A DNA stretch of 5,256 bases from Candidatus Sumerlaeota bacterium (GTDB lineage: Bacteria > Sumerlaeota > Sumerlaeia > JADFCT01): the NCBI GenBank assembly GCA_026398575.1, contig JAPLSP010000340.1, positions 1 to 5,256 of the forward strand, in the 5' to 3' direction. Numbering within the stretch: the stretch's first letter is position 1; each line of letters opens with the position of its first letter. The notes under the pieces are model-generated. The model was given only the letters and a program-made list of their open reading frames with translations, searched no databases and had not been told where the DNA came from. Below, piece by piece: positions 1 to 5,256 of the stretch. Made by a program: the position numbers and the translations under genes.

Positions 1-2
1 CG

Positions 3-527
3 GAGACGGGATTATCTGCCATCTTCGGAATCGAACTGGAAAATGCGCCTGCGCCGCAACCGCCCGCGCCGCAAGCGCATCCTGCAGCGAAGGCAACAAC
101 GAAAACCGCGAAAGCAAAGACGAGGAAAAGCAAGGTAGCGCCATCGGCAGCAACGCAAATGGCATCCCCCGCCCAACCGGCGCCGCCGTCTCCTTCAGCG
201 CTTTCGTCTGAGCCATCGCCATCGTCTTCGCCTGCGCCATCTCCGGCGCCTGCATCCGCGAAGCCATGCGTGCCGTTGGCCATGCGCTCATCCGGACAGG
301 TCTTCGTATTTGACACCCAAAATCCAACCGGCGCCGCCATTGCGCAATTGCGTAAACGGGCCGGCCTCTCGATGACGGCGTTTGCCCAGGCCTTGGGCGT
401 ATCAGTTCCAAGTATCCAACGCTGGGAAGCCGTGCCCGGTCCGCTGCATTTGCACGCGCGCCCTCTCGCAGCCCTCGCCCGCTTGGAGAAAGATCTCTCA
501 GGATTAATAGAGAATCAACAGGACTAA
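3..527 (+). CDS. Partial helix-turn-helix (Xre/YiaG-like) DNA-binding protein with low-complexity linker
   Basis: The frame is open from the left edge to a TAA stop at 525-527, so this is the last 174 residues of a longer protein; the ATG at 159 is internal to that frame and not a convincing start. After a short ordinary stretch (ETGLSAIFGIELEN) comes about 85 residues rich in Pro, Ala, Ser and Lys, including a histone-H1-like Lys/Ala/Thr patch (fragment residues 29-44, KATTKTAKAKTRKSKV). A compact C-terminal domain follows at about residues 110-150: QLRKRAGLSMTAFAQALGVS and then VPSIQRWE, the normal pattern of an Xre/HTH_3 fold with the recognition helix ending in Gln-Arg-Trp-Glu, as in YiaG-like regulators. 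Seen: the HTH pattern and the disordered linker. Inferred: DNA binding, perhaps with the basic segment adding non-specific affinity. Target and N-terminal domain are unknown. An insertion sequence begins 10 bp after the stop codon. Confidence 0.72.
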   Translation, partial: ETGLSAIFGIELENAPAPQPPAPQAHPAAKATTKTAKAKTRKSKVAPSAATQMASPAQPAPPSPSALSSEPSPSSSPAPSPAPASAKPCVPLAMRSSGQVFVFDTQNPTGAAIAQLRKRAGLSMTAFAQALGVSVPSIQRWEAVPGPLHLHARPLAALARLEKDLSGLIENQQD

Positions 528-536
528 GCCTAACCC
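527..536. repeat. Left target-site duplication of the IS4-family element
   Basis: AGCCTAACCC directly precedes the left inverted repeat and recurs exactly at 2019-2028 directly after the right inverted repeat. Ten base pairs is within the range known for IS4-family target duplications. The first base is also the third base of the TAA stop codon of the upstream gene, so the insertion did not change that protein. Confidence 0.93.
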
Positions 537-554
537 CAATACTGTTCATTTAAG
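537..554 (+). repeat. Left terminal inverted repeat of the IS
   Basis: CAATACTGTTCATTTAAG. It matches the reverse complement of 2001-2018 at 16 of 18 positions; the mismatches are at positions 13 and 16 from the outer end. Confidence 0.9.
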
Positions 555-596
555 GATTGACAAACAGGACGAGAGTATGCCAGCCTTTCTCATCTC

Positions 597-609
597 AGGG
601 AGAAAGGGG
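597..609 (+). promoter_or_regulatory. Ribosome binding site of the IS transposase
   Basis: A purine-rich stretch AGGGAGAAAGGGG ends 8 nt before the ATG at 618. It supports that ATG as the transposase start, as does the family-like N-terminal sequence that begins there. Confidence 0.6.
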
Positions 610-617
610 CCATACCG

Positions 618-2009
618 ATGGCGCGAACAGTCGCGGAACTGCCCAAGGGGGCGCGCATCGCGGATCACATCACTTTGGGGGTAATTGCCAAGGCATTTCC
701 ACGCCAGGCCGTGCTGGACTGTCTGGAGGCGGTGGGCCGGGCGAGCAAGCGGCAGCGGGATATGCCGAATCACGTGGTGATTTATTATGTCATCGCCTTG
801 GCGTTGTACATGGAGGTTTCATACCGTGAAGTTTTGCGCTGCCTGGTCGAGGGCATCCGCTTCCTGCTCGCTCCGGGCGCAAAGATCGCCATTACCGGCA
901 AGTCGGGGATCTCGCAGGCCCGCACCCGGGTTGGCAGCGCGCCGCTTGAGCGGCTTCACGATGAATTAGTGGGGCCGGTCGCCGTGCGCGATGAAAAATC
1001 GGAAACGAAAGGAGCGTGGTATCGCGGCTGGTCTCGCTGGATGGCAGTGAGCTGGACGTGGCAGACACGGACGCCAACGAAAAAGAGTTTGGGCGTCCCG
1101 GAAGCAGCCGGGGCGACAGCGCTTTTCCTCAGATCCGCTTTGTGTCTTTTGTTGAAAACGGCACGCATGTTCTGTTCGGTTCGCGCATGGCGGGCTGCCG
1201 TGTGGGCGAGGTGACGCTGGCGCACCAGATTCTGGGGCGGCTTTCCCGCGGCATGCTGTGCTTGGCCGACCGCAATTTTTACGGCTATGTTCTGTGGAAA
1301 GAGGCGGTGCAAAGCGGAGCCGACTTGCTGTGGCGGGTCAAGAAGAACCTCAAACTGCCGTGCCTGCAGCGCTTGGAGGACGGCTCTTACCTGAGCCGGG
1401 TCTATGCCAGCGACAAGGATCGCCGCCACGACAAAGACGGCATCGTCGTTCGCGTCATTGAATACACTTTAGAGGGAGTCCCGGATGCGGAACCGCTTTA
1501 CCGGCTGATTACCACGATCCTCGATCCGCAGGCCATGCCCGCGCCCAATCTGGCCGCGCTGTATCACGAGCGCTGGGAGATCGAAACGGCGCTCGACGAG
1601 TTGAAGTCGCATTTGCGCGGGAAAAAGATCGTGCTGCGCAGCAAAACGCCCGAACTGGTCCGCCAAGAATTTTACGGCCTGATGATGGCGCACTTTGCGA
1701 TCCGGGGCCTCATGCACGAAGCAGCCTTGAAGGCCGACGAGGACCCAGACCGATTATCCTTTGTGCACTCGGTCCGGGTGGTTCGAAGAAAAATGGCGAC
1801 GTTCGCCGCTTTTCCCCCCTCAGGACCTGCCAGTGTTGCATGAGGCCGTTCTCGAAGAAATCCTTGAAGAGCGCGTGGTCTCCAGCCGCGGCCAGCGCCG
1901 GGTGCGAGGAGTCAAGCGTAAGATGAGCAGTTGGCCGATTCGGAACAGGAAAACTCAATCTTTGCCTCAGGCCGTAACACCACGCACAATTCGAATTCTG
2001 CTAAAGTGA
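618..2009 (+). pseudogene. IS4-family DDE transposase, disrupted by two frameshifts
   Basis: Three consecutive segments in different frames together encode one IS4-family transposase. Segment 1 (618 to about 1031) carries the N-terminal IS4 domain and ends in ETKGAWYRGW. Segment 2 (about 1025-1819) starts RLVSLDGSELDVADT and holds the catalytic core: first Asp at 1040-1042 (LDGS), second Asp at 1268-1270 (LADRNFYGY), and Glu at 1583-1585 inside YHERWEIETALDELK, an exact Y-2-R-3-E-6-K signature with Lys at 1604-1606. Segment 3 (about 1820-2009) gives the usual C-terminus, QDLPVLHEAVLEEILEERVV then GVKRKMSSWP. Adding 7 nt at the first break and removing 1 nt at the second gives 1398 nt, exactly 466 codons including the stop, so a 465-residue protein, normal for the family. 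The product would cut and paste the element; this copy cannot make it by standard translation. Programmed frameshifting is unlikely: no clear slippery heptamer lies at the first break and the family does not generally need it. Confidence 0.92.
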
Positions 2010-2018
2010 ACAGTATTG
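2001..2018 (-). repeat. Right terminal inverted repeat of the IS
   Basis: On the minus strand it reads CAATACTGTTCACTTTAG, 16/18 identical to the left end. The transposase stop codon (2007-2009) is embedded in it, so coding region and IS end overlap. Confidence 0.9.
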
Positions 2019-2028
2019 AGCCTAACCC
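2019..2028. repeat. Right target-site duplication of the IS4-family element
   Basis: AGCCTAACCC, an exact copy of 527-536. Removing 537-2028 would restore the pre-insertion sequence, in which the helix-turn-helix gene is followed directly by the DNA from 2029 onward. Confidence 0.93.
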
Positions 2029-2056
2029 GCATTTCTCACCAAAGCCACTGCCTCGC

Positions 2057-2257
2057 GCCCTGAAAGGGCCAAAAGAAAACAGCCCAGGGCAACGCCCTGG
2101 GAACCGCCGTAGCTTATTCCATCAAGCCCTGTAAGGGCGGAAGAGCAATAGTGATAATGTGGGAATGCTTTCTTTCGCCCTTTCAGGGCTTTGTATGAAT
2201 TATTGGGCTGTTCCCAGGGCGTTGCCCTGGGCTGTTATCTTCCGGCCCTTTCAGGGC
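2057..2257. repeat. REP/BIME-like palindromic element made of six small hairpins
   Basis: The left arm holds three hairpins: GCCCTGAAAGGGC (2057-2069), CCCAGGGCAACGCCCTGGG (2083-2101, 8-bp stem and 3-nt loop) and GCCCTGTAAGGGC (2126-2138). The right arm holds the same three in mirror order: GCCCTTTCAGGGC (2177-2189), CCCAGGGCGTTGCCCTGGG (2213-2231) and GCCCTTTCAGGGC (2245-2257). Segments 2057-2104 and 2210-2257 are inverted copies matching at 45 of 48 positions without gaps; hairpin spacing is mirrored to within 1 nt. The stem bases are all preserved, while one inner loop differs (GTA against GAA). This is the layout of a paired repetitive extragenic palindrome. It lies between the plus-strand gene and IS on the left and the minus-strand sulfatase on the right, where such an element could end transcription from both sides. 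The short open frames across it are not convincing genes. Confidence 0.82.
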
Positions 2258-2363
2258 ATAGTTGAACGCTGCTGGCGCCAGAGTTACTGCTCGAATTGGC
2301 AAACGCTGGTGAGAAGTGCGGGCCAAGCGCTCTGGCTCAGAATTACGATCACGTGTTTTTTGC
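2258..2363. other. Spacer between REP-like element and sulfatase stop codon; no gene seen
   Basis: No supported coding region. A 10-bp perfect palindrome CTGGCGCCAG (2272-2281) and a 7-bp inverted pair GCCAGAG/CTCTGGC are present, but neither has the shape of a convincing intrinsic terminator for the sulfatase reading toward it on the minus strand. Confidence 0.4.
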
Positions 2364-3860
2364 CTACTGCTGTTTTTTCGTTTTTTCCCCGGCGGGCGCC
2401 TCGGGCTTGTAGTCGGGGTTGGGGGTGGGCATGGTTGCGTTGACGGATTTGCGCCAATCCGCGAGCATCATGCGCAGCTCTTTCGCCTTATCCAGCATTT
2501 TTACTGCCAGATCGTTTTTCTCGCCGATGTCTTCCTTCAGGTTGTAGAGTTCGACGCGATTGTCCTCATAAAATTCGATCAGCTTATAGTCTCCGCAGCG
2601 GACGGCGCCGCCCGGGCTGCCGCCCTGATTGCCATAATGAGGGTAATGCCAGAAGAGCGCCTTGCGGTTGGGCACCTTTCCTTCCTTCAAGAGCGCGGCC
2701 AAGCTGACGCCGTCGCAATGCTGCTGCGGCTTGAGCGGCGCGCCGGCCATGTCCAGAAACGTCGGATAGAAATCCGTGCTGACCACCGGCTCGGAGCAGA
2801 CCGTCCCCGGCTTGGCCACACCAGGCCATTTGACAATCATCGGCTCGCGGATGCCGCCCTCGTAGAGCCAGCCCTTGCCCGCGCGCAGCGGAACGTTGGA
2901 TGTGGGCGAACCTTCCGACGTGGAAAGCCCGCCATTGTCGGACATGAAAATCACCATCGTATTATCGGCGGCGCCCATGTCATCGAGTTTTTTCATCACG
3001 CGCCCGACGCTCTCGTCCACGCTCTGGATCATGGCGGCATAAACCGGATCGTCCTGGACCTGCCGCGCCTGACGCTGGCCTTCTGGGATAAACTTCGGTC
3101 CGCTCGGCAGCGGCAGTTTGGCTGCTTTCGCGCGATACTTCTCAACCAACTCCTTCTTGGCCTGCTGCGGATTATGCACGGCATAGTGCGAGAAAAAAAG
3201 CAGGAAGGGCTTTTTGCCGTTCGCGTCGAGAAACTTCACCGCTTCATCGGTCAGACGGTCGGTCAGGTATTCGCCCTGGGGGCCATCGGGGAGTCTGGGA
3301 TTTTTATAGGGGCTGAAATAGCTGCTGGGCGCGCCGGCTTGTGTGCCGCCGATATTGACCTCATAACCCTGCTTGTCAGGCCAATACGGCTCGCTTCCCA
3401 AATGCCATTTGCCGAGAAAGCAGGTAGCGTATCCCGCTTCCTTCATCGCTTCTGCGATGGTTGTCTCCTCCAGCGGCAACTGATGAAGGTATTCAGCGGG
3501 CAGGAGTTTACCTTTTCGCGCGCCGGGGATATAATCGGTCAGATGCAGCCGCGCCGGAAATTTGCCCGTCTGGATACTGGCCCGCGTCGGCGAGCACACC
3601 GGACAGGCCGCATAGCCATTGGTGAAGCGCACGCCCTGCGCGGCGAGTTTGTCTATGTTCGGCGTTTCATAAAACGTGCTGCCGTTGCAGGCGATATCGC
3701 GCCAGCCCAGGTCATCGGCGAGAATGAAGATGATGTTTGTTGGCTGCTTTCCGGCTGTTTCAGCGGCGCTCAGCCATTGCGGCGCCGCAACTGCCGCCGC
3801 CGCGCCCAAGCCCAGCCGCTTCAAAAAGTCGCGTCGCGATTGTCCGCCTTCCAGCTTCAT
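2364..3860 (-). CDS. Tat-exported type I sulfatase (formylglycine-dependent), complete
   Basis: A 498-residue member of the sulfatase (alkaline phosphatase-like) family, which hydrolyses sulfate esters using a calcium ion and a formylglycine made from cysteine. The N-terminus has a twin-arginine signal: S8-R9-R10-D-F-L-K, then an Ala-rich hydrophobic stretch to about residue 26 and a likely cleavage near SAA-E34, so it should act outside the cytoplasm after folding inside. Visible core motifs: metal-binding Asp49-Asp50 (ADDLGW); formylglycine motif C89-S-P-T-R93 with T98-G99, where Thr replaces the common Ser; Lys151 and His153 (GKWHLG); His229 (HYAVHNP); Asp308-Asn309 (SDNGG); Lys329 (RAGKGW). 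The C-terminal LYNLKEDIGEKNDLA is typical, followed by a Pro/Lys-rich tail. The ATG is supported by an upstream AAGGGGGG and by the Tat signal beginning only 8 residues in. The natural substrate cannot be read from sequence; a sulfated polysaccharide is likely. No maturation enzyme is in the window. Confidence 0.96.
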   Translation of the reverse strand: MKLEGGQSRRDFLKRLGLGAAAAVAAPQWLSAAETAGKQPTNIIFILADDLGWRDIACNGSTFYETPNIDKLAAQGVRFTNGYAACPVCSPTRASIQTGKFPARLHLTDYIPGARKGKLLPAEYLHQLPLEETTIAEAMKEAGYATCFLGKWHLGSEPYWPDKQGYEVNIGGTQAGAPSSYFSPYKNPRLPDGPQGEYLTDRLTDEAVKFLDANGKKPFLLFFSHYAVHNPQQAKKELVEKYRAKAAKLPLPSGPKFIPEGQRQARQVQDDPVYAAMIQSVDESVGRVMKKLDDMGAADNTMVIFMSDNGGLSTSEGSPTSNVPLRAGKGWLYEGGIREPMIVKWPGVAKPGTVCSEPVVSTDFYPTFLDMAGAPLKPQQHCDGVSLAALLKEGKVPNRKALFWHYPHYGNQGGSPGGAVRCGDYKLIEFYEDNRVELYNLKEDIGEKNDLAVKMLDKAKELRMMLADWRKSVNATMPTPNPDYKPEAPAGEKTKKQQ

Positions 3861-3867
3861 GGCATTG

Positions 3868-3875
3868 CCCCCCTT
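3868..3875 (-). promoter_or_regulatory. Ribosome binding site of the Tat sulfatase
   Basis: On the minus strand AAGGGGGG lies 7 nt upstream of the ATG at 3860. It supports that start over any internal one. Confidence 0.6.
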
Positions 3876-3915
3876 GTTCCGAATCGCCTTGTCATTAGGC
3901 CCTTATCATGCTGCG

Positions 3916-3935
3916 AACGACAACGTGTTGTCGTT
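3916..3935. promoter_or_regulatory. 20-bp dyad, candidate operator upstream of the Tat sulfatase
   Basis: AACGACAACGTGTTGTCGTT consists of two perfect 9-bp inverted arms around a central GT. It lies 56-75 bp upstream of the sulfatase start codon. The very short centre makes it a better candidate for a dimeric regulator site than for an RNA hairpin. No strong promoter hexamer pair could be assigned beside it, so the role is inferred from position and symmetry only. Confidence 0.4.
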
Positions 3936-3945
3936 TGTTGTAATC

Positions 3946-4001
3946 CGTTTAATCCATTAATCCGTGGTAGCCTTTCTTACCACGGATTAATGGATTAAAC
4001 G
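3946..4001. repeat. Perfect 24-bp inverted repeat with 8-nt loop (possible terminator or mobile palindrome)
   Basis: Left arm 3946-3969 and right arm 3978-4001 are exact inverted copies over 24 bp, separated by GCCTTTCT (3970-3977). The arm itself contains repeated AATCC words (3951-3955 and 3959-3963; another at 3942-3946 overlaps its edge). The hairpin lies 139 bp beyond the stop codon of the second sulfatase and 86 bp upstream of the first sulfatase start, so it could end transcription arriving from the upstream gene. It lacks an adjoining U-rich tract on the minus strand, so a standard intrinsic terminator is not proved; a dispersed palindromic repeat is the main alternative. Confidence 0.75.
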
Positions 4002-4030
4002 AATTTTGTGCTGCGAAGCGGCATATTTTT

Positions 4031-4060
4031 TTAGCGTTCATTAGCGGTTATCAGCGGTTA
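4031..4060. repeat. Three tandem 10-bp units, consensus TTAGCGGTTA
   Basis: TTAGCGTTCA, TTAGCGGTTA and TCAGCGGTTA follow one another without gaps. The first differs from the middle unit at two positions and the third at one. The period is close to one turn of the DNA helix. It lies 29 bp outside the 24-bp-arm palindrome in the gap between the two sulfatase genes. Function unknown; a simple decayed intergenic repeat is as likely as a binding array. Confidence 0.65.
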
Positions 4061-4139
4061 CTTGTTTCGTGCGAAAATTCAAATCTCTTTGGATATTTTT
4101 TGACTCGGACTGCTAACCGACGCTCATGCTTACCGCAAT

Positions 4140-5256
4140 TCAAATTCGCCGGACGTAAGTGAAATAGGCGCCGCAGAGCTCGGCGCCACTCGCATCATAG
4201 AACCACGTCTGCATCTGCGTTCGTACGCCGGCTTTCAAAGCGACTGAGAATGATACGGCTTTGTCTTGCGACCCGACCGGCTTGGATTCATCCATCATGT
4301 CCCCGATCTTGAGCCGCGCCTTGGCGATGGGCAGCGCCTTGCCCTCCGGCAACTCGCCGGCAACCGCTTTGAACACCGGTACGCCGGCGGCAATAGCGGC
4401 GTCGGCTTCCTTGGGCCAACGGCGCAGCGCGATCTCATATCGGCCTTCCTGCTCGACGAGGATGTTCCACGGTCCGTTCTTGGGGTCGCCCTTGCGGAGC
4501 TGGTTCATATTATCGCAATACACGTTGGCCCAATCGGCAGCGGACAACGTGACGGGATTTTCCTTGTCCGATCCAATGCTGACCGGGCTGAGATCGTCCA
4601 GCGTGGGTTCAATGCCCGCCCACCATTTATCGTAGTAGTCCTGCATCTTCTTCAGCACATCGGGGTTCTGCCCGGCCACGTCCTTCGTCTGCCCCGGATC
4701 GCTCTTGAGATCGTAGAGTTCCTTGTGCTTCACCAGCCGCCATTTGTTCCATAAGACAGCGCAATCTTCTCTGACGGGGCGCTGGCCGTATTGCACGACG
4801 CATAGGCGATCTGGAAGGGCGTCCGCCGTTCCTTTCAGCAGCCCGGCCAGGCTGACGCCGTCGAATTTGGCGTTGGCAGGTTTTGGGAGGCCGCATAAGT
4901 CTATCAGCGTTGGCAGCAAATCCTGATTCTGCGTCAGCGCGTCAATATTGCAGGGCGGGCGCAGCGCGCCTCCCGGCCAGCGGACAAAACACGCCGCGCG
5001 ATGGCCGCCATCATAGTATTGGGTTTTGCTGCCGCGCATTCCCGCGTTGAATGTTTTCACACCCGCTGTGCCGCCGTTGTCGTTCATGAAGATCAGGATT
5101 GTGTTATCCCGAAGTCCCGTTTCTTTGAGCATGGCTTCCAACTTGCCAATATTCTCGTCCAGATTGGCGATCATCCCAAAGAACGCGGCAGGACCCTTCC
5201 CTTCGTATAACTTCTTGTATTTCTCCGGAACCCAGAGCGGTCCATGAGGAGCGTTG
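4140..5256 (-). CDS. Partial type I sulfatase with C-terminal accessory domain
   Basis: The frame is open to the right edge, so the gene starts outside the window; the internal ATG at 5174 is not the start, because the 27 residues before it are family sequence, including N-A-P-H-G-P and VPEKY, which matches the conserved HxP active-site region. The visible 371 residues also carry the calcium-binding Asp-Asn of MNDNGG (fragment residues 59-60), Lys77 in MRGSKTQYYDGGHR, FVRWPGG, DGVSLAGLLKG, and LYDLKSDPGQTKDVA, which normally closes the sulfatase fold. About 160 further residues, from near NPVTLSAADW to the end, form an accessory domain (WNILVEQEGRYEIALRRWP, then LPIAKARLKIG and a terminal ELCGAYFTYVRR) that resembles the beta-rich tail found on many PVC arylsulfatases. 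The formylglycine motif and any signal peptide are beyond the edge. Likely role: removal of sulfate esters from an external substrate. It differs clearly from its neighbour in tail and active-site context, so the two probably act on different linkages. Confidence 0.94.
   Translation of the reverse strand, partial: NAPHGPLWVPEKYKKLYEGKGPAAFFGMIANLDENIGKLEAMLKETGLRDNTILIFMNDNGGTAGVKTFNAGMRGSKTQYYDGGHRAACFVRWPGGALRPPCNIDALTQNQDLLPTLIDLCGLPKPANAKFDGVSLAGLLKGTADALPDRLCVVQYGQRPVREDCAVLWNKWRLVKHKELYDLKSDPGQTKDVAGQNPDVLKKMQDYYDKWWAGIEPTLDDLSPVSIGSDKENPVTLSAADWANVYCDNMNQLRKGDPKNGPWNILVEQEGRYEIALRRWPKEADAAIAAGVPVFKAVAGELPEGKALPIAKARLKIGDMMDESKPVGSQDKAVSFSVALKAGVRTQMQTWFYDASGAELCGAYFTYVRRI

Larger units (their letters stand above)
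537..2018 (+). mobile_element. Complete IS4-family insertion sequence, 1482 bp, with broken transposase
   Basis: Both ends are defined by the sequence. Left end 537-554 is CAATACTGTTCATTTAAG; right end 2001-2018 reads CAATACTGTTCACTTTAG on the opposite strand, 16 of 18 identical with the first 12 identical. Perfect 10-bp direct repeats flank it. One transposase reading region (618-2009) fills the element, and its stop TGA (2007-2009) lies inside the right inverted repeat. The transposase motifs (DDE triad and Y-2-R-3-E-6-K signature) place it in the IS4 family; I cannot name the exact IS. The intact duplication and ends suggest a fairly young insertion, yet the transposase carries two frame breaks, so this copy could move only if an intact relative supplied transposase. 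Confidence 0.93.

Noticed and set aside
557..581. Perfect TTGACA (557-562) just inside the left IS end as a transposase promoter
   Set aside because: The best following -10 candidate, TATGCC at 576, is only 13 bp away and poor; at 17 bp there is nothing like TATAAT. Kept as a possibility but not annotated.
985..1035. Programmed -1 frameshifting to make full transposase
   Set aside because: No standard slippery heptamer in the right frame and no reason from the IS4 family; loss of one 7-bp repeat copy explains the break and restores the family sequence.
956..1429. 157-residue minus-strand open frame inside the IS
   Set aside because: It is antisense to the transposase catalytic core, which is clearly the coding strand.
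2057..2257. CRISPR array or attenuator
   Set aside because: The repeated words are inverted, not direct, with unequal spacers, and no leader peptide or cas gene is present.
2272..2336. Palindrome CTGGCGCCAG and the GCCAGAG/CTCTGGC pair as sulfatase terminator
   Set aside because: Short stems, wide separation and no U-rich run after them on the minus strand; the REP-like element beyond is a better candidate.
1931..2443. Short plus-strand open frames running through the IS end and the REP-like element
   Set aside because: They translate hairpin repeats and the antisense strand of the sulfatase end and show no domain or convincing ribosome binding site.
2316..3998. A 560-residue open frame on the plus strand across the first sulfatase
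   Set aside because: It lies antisense to a sulfatase with all active-site motifs, a Tat signal and a ribosome binding site; its own translation is rich in Arg, Ala and His without recognisable domains, typical of an antisense frame in GC-rich coding DNA.
4266..4754. 162-residue plus-strand open frame opposite the second sulfatase
   Set aside because: It is antisense to conserved sulfatase sequence and has no recognisable features.

Overview
The window looks like accessory chromosome of a member of the Planctomycetota-Verrucomicrobiota (PVC) group. This rests on two neighbouring type I sulfatases (one with a Tat signal of the SRRDFLK type), the moderately high GC content with long antisense open frames, and intergenic DNA rich in palindromes and short repeats. 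No rRNA or other taxonomic marker is present, so the placement is an inference from gene style.

Layout. (a) 3-527, plus strand: the 3' part of a gene for a protein with a long Pro/Ala/Ser/Lys-rich low-complexity segment followed by a C-terminal Xre/YiaG-like helix-turn-helix domain; its start lies left of the window. (b) 537-2018: a complete IS4-family insertion sequence of 1482 bp with 18-bp terminal inverted repeats (16/18 matches) and a perfect 10-bp target duplication, AGCCTAACCC, at 527-536 and 2019-2028. It landed on the last base of the stop codon of the upstream gene and leaves that gene readable. Its transposase (618-2009) is a pseudogene with two frame breaks: an apparent loss of one copy of a 7-bp tandem repeat near 1025-1031, and an extra C in the C run 1814-1819. 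Undoing both gives a 465-residue DDE transposase. (c) 2057-2257: a large imperfect palindrome of six small hairpins, a REP/BIME-like element between convergent coding regions. (d) 2364-3860, minus strand: a complete Tat-exported type I sulfatase of 498 residues with all core active-site motifs. (e) 3861-4139: a 279-bp gap holding a 20-bp dyad, a perfect 24-bp-arm inverted repeat, and three 10-bp tandem units. (f) 4140-5256, minus strand: a second type I sulfatase of another subfamily with a C-terminal accessory domain; its N-terminal part, including the formylglycine motif, lies right of the window.

The two sulfatases share a strand and probably belong to a locus for desulfation of a sulfated glycan, but the structured gap suggests they need not share one transcript. 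I see no tRNA, rRNA, CRISPR array or convincing new multi-gene system here. The most unusual material is the non-coding structure: the REP-like palindrome and the three distinct repeats between the sulfatase genes.
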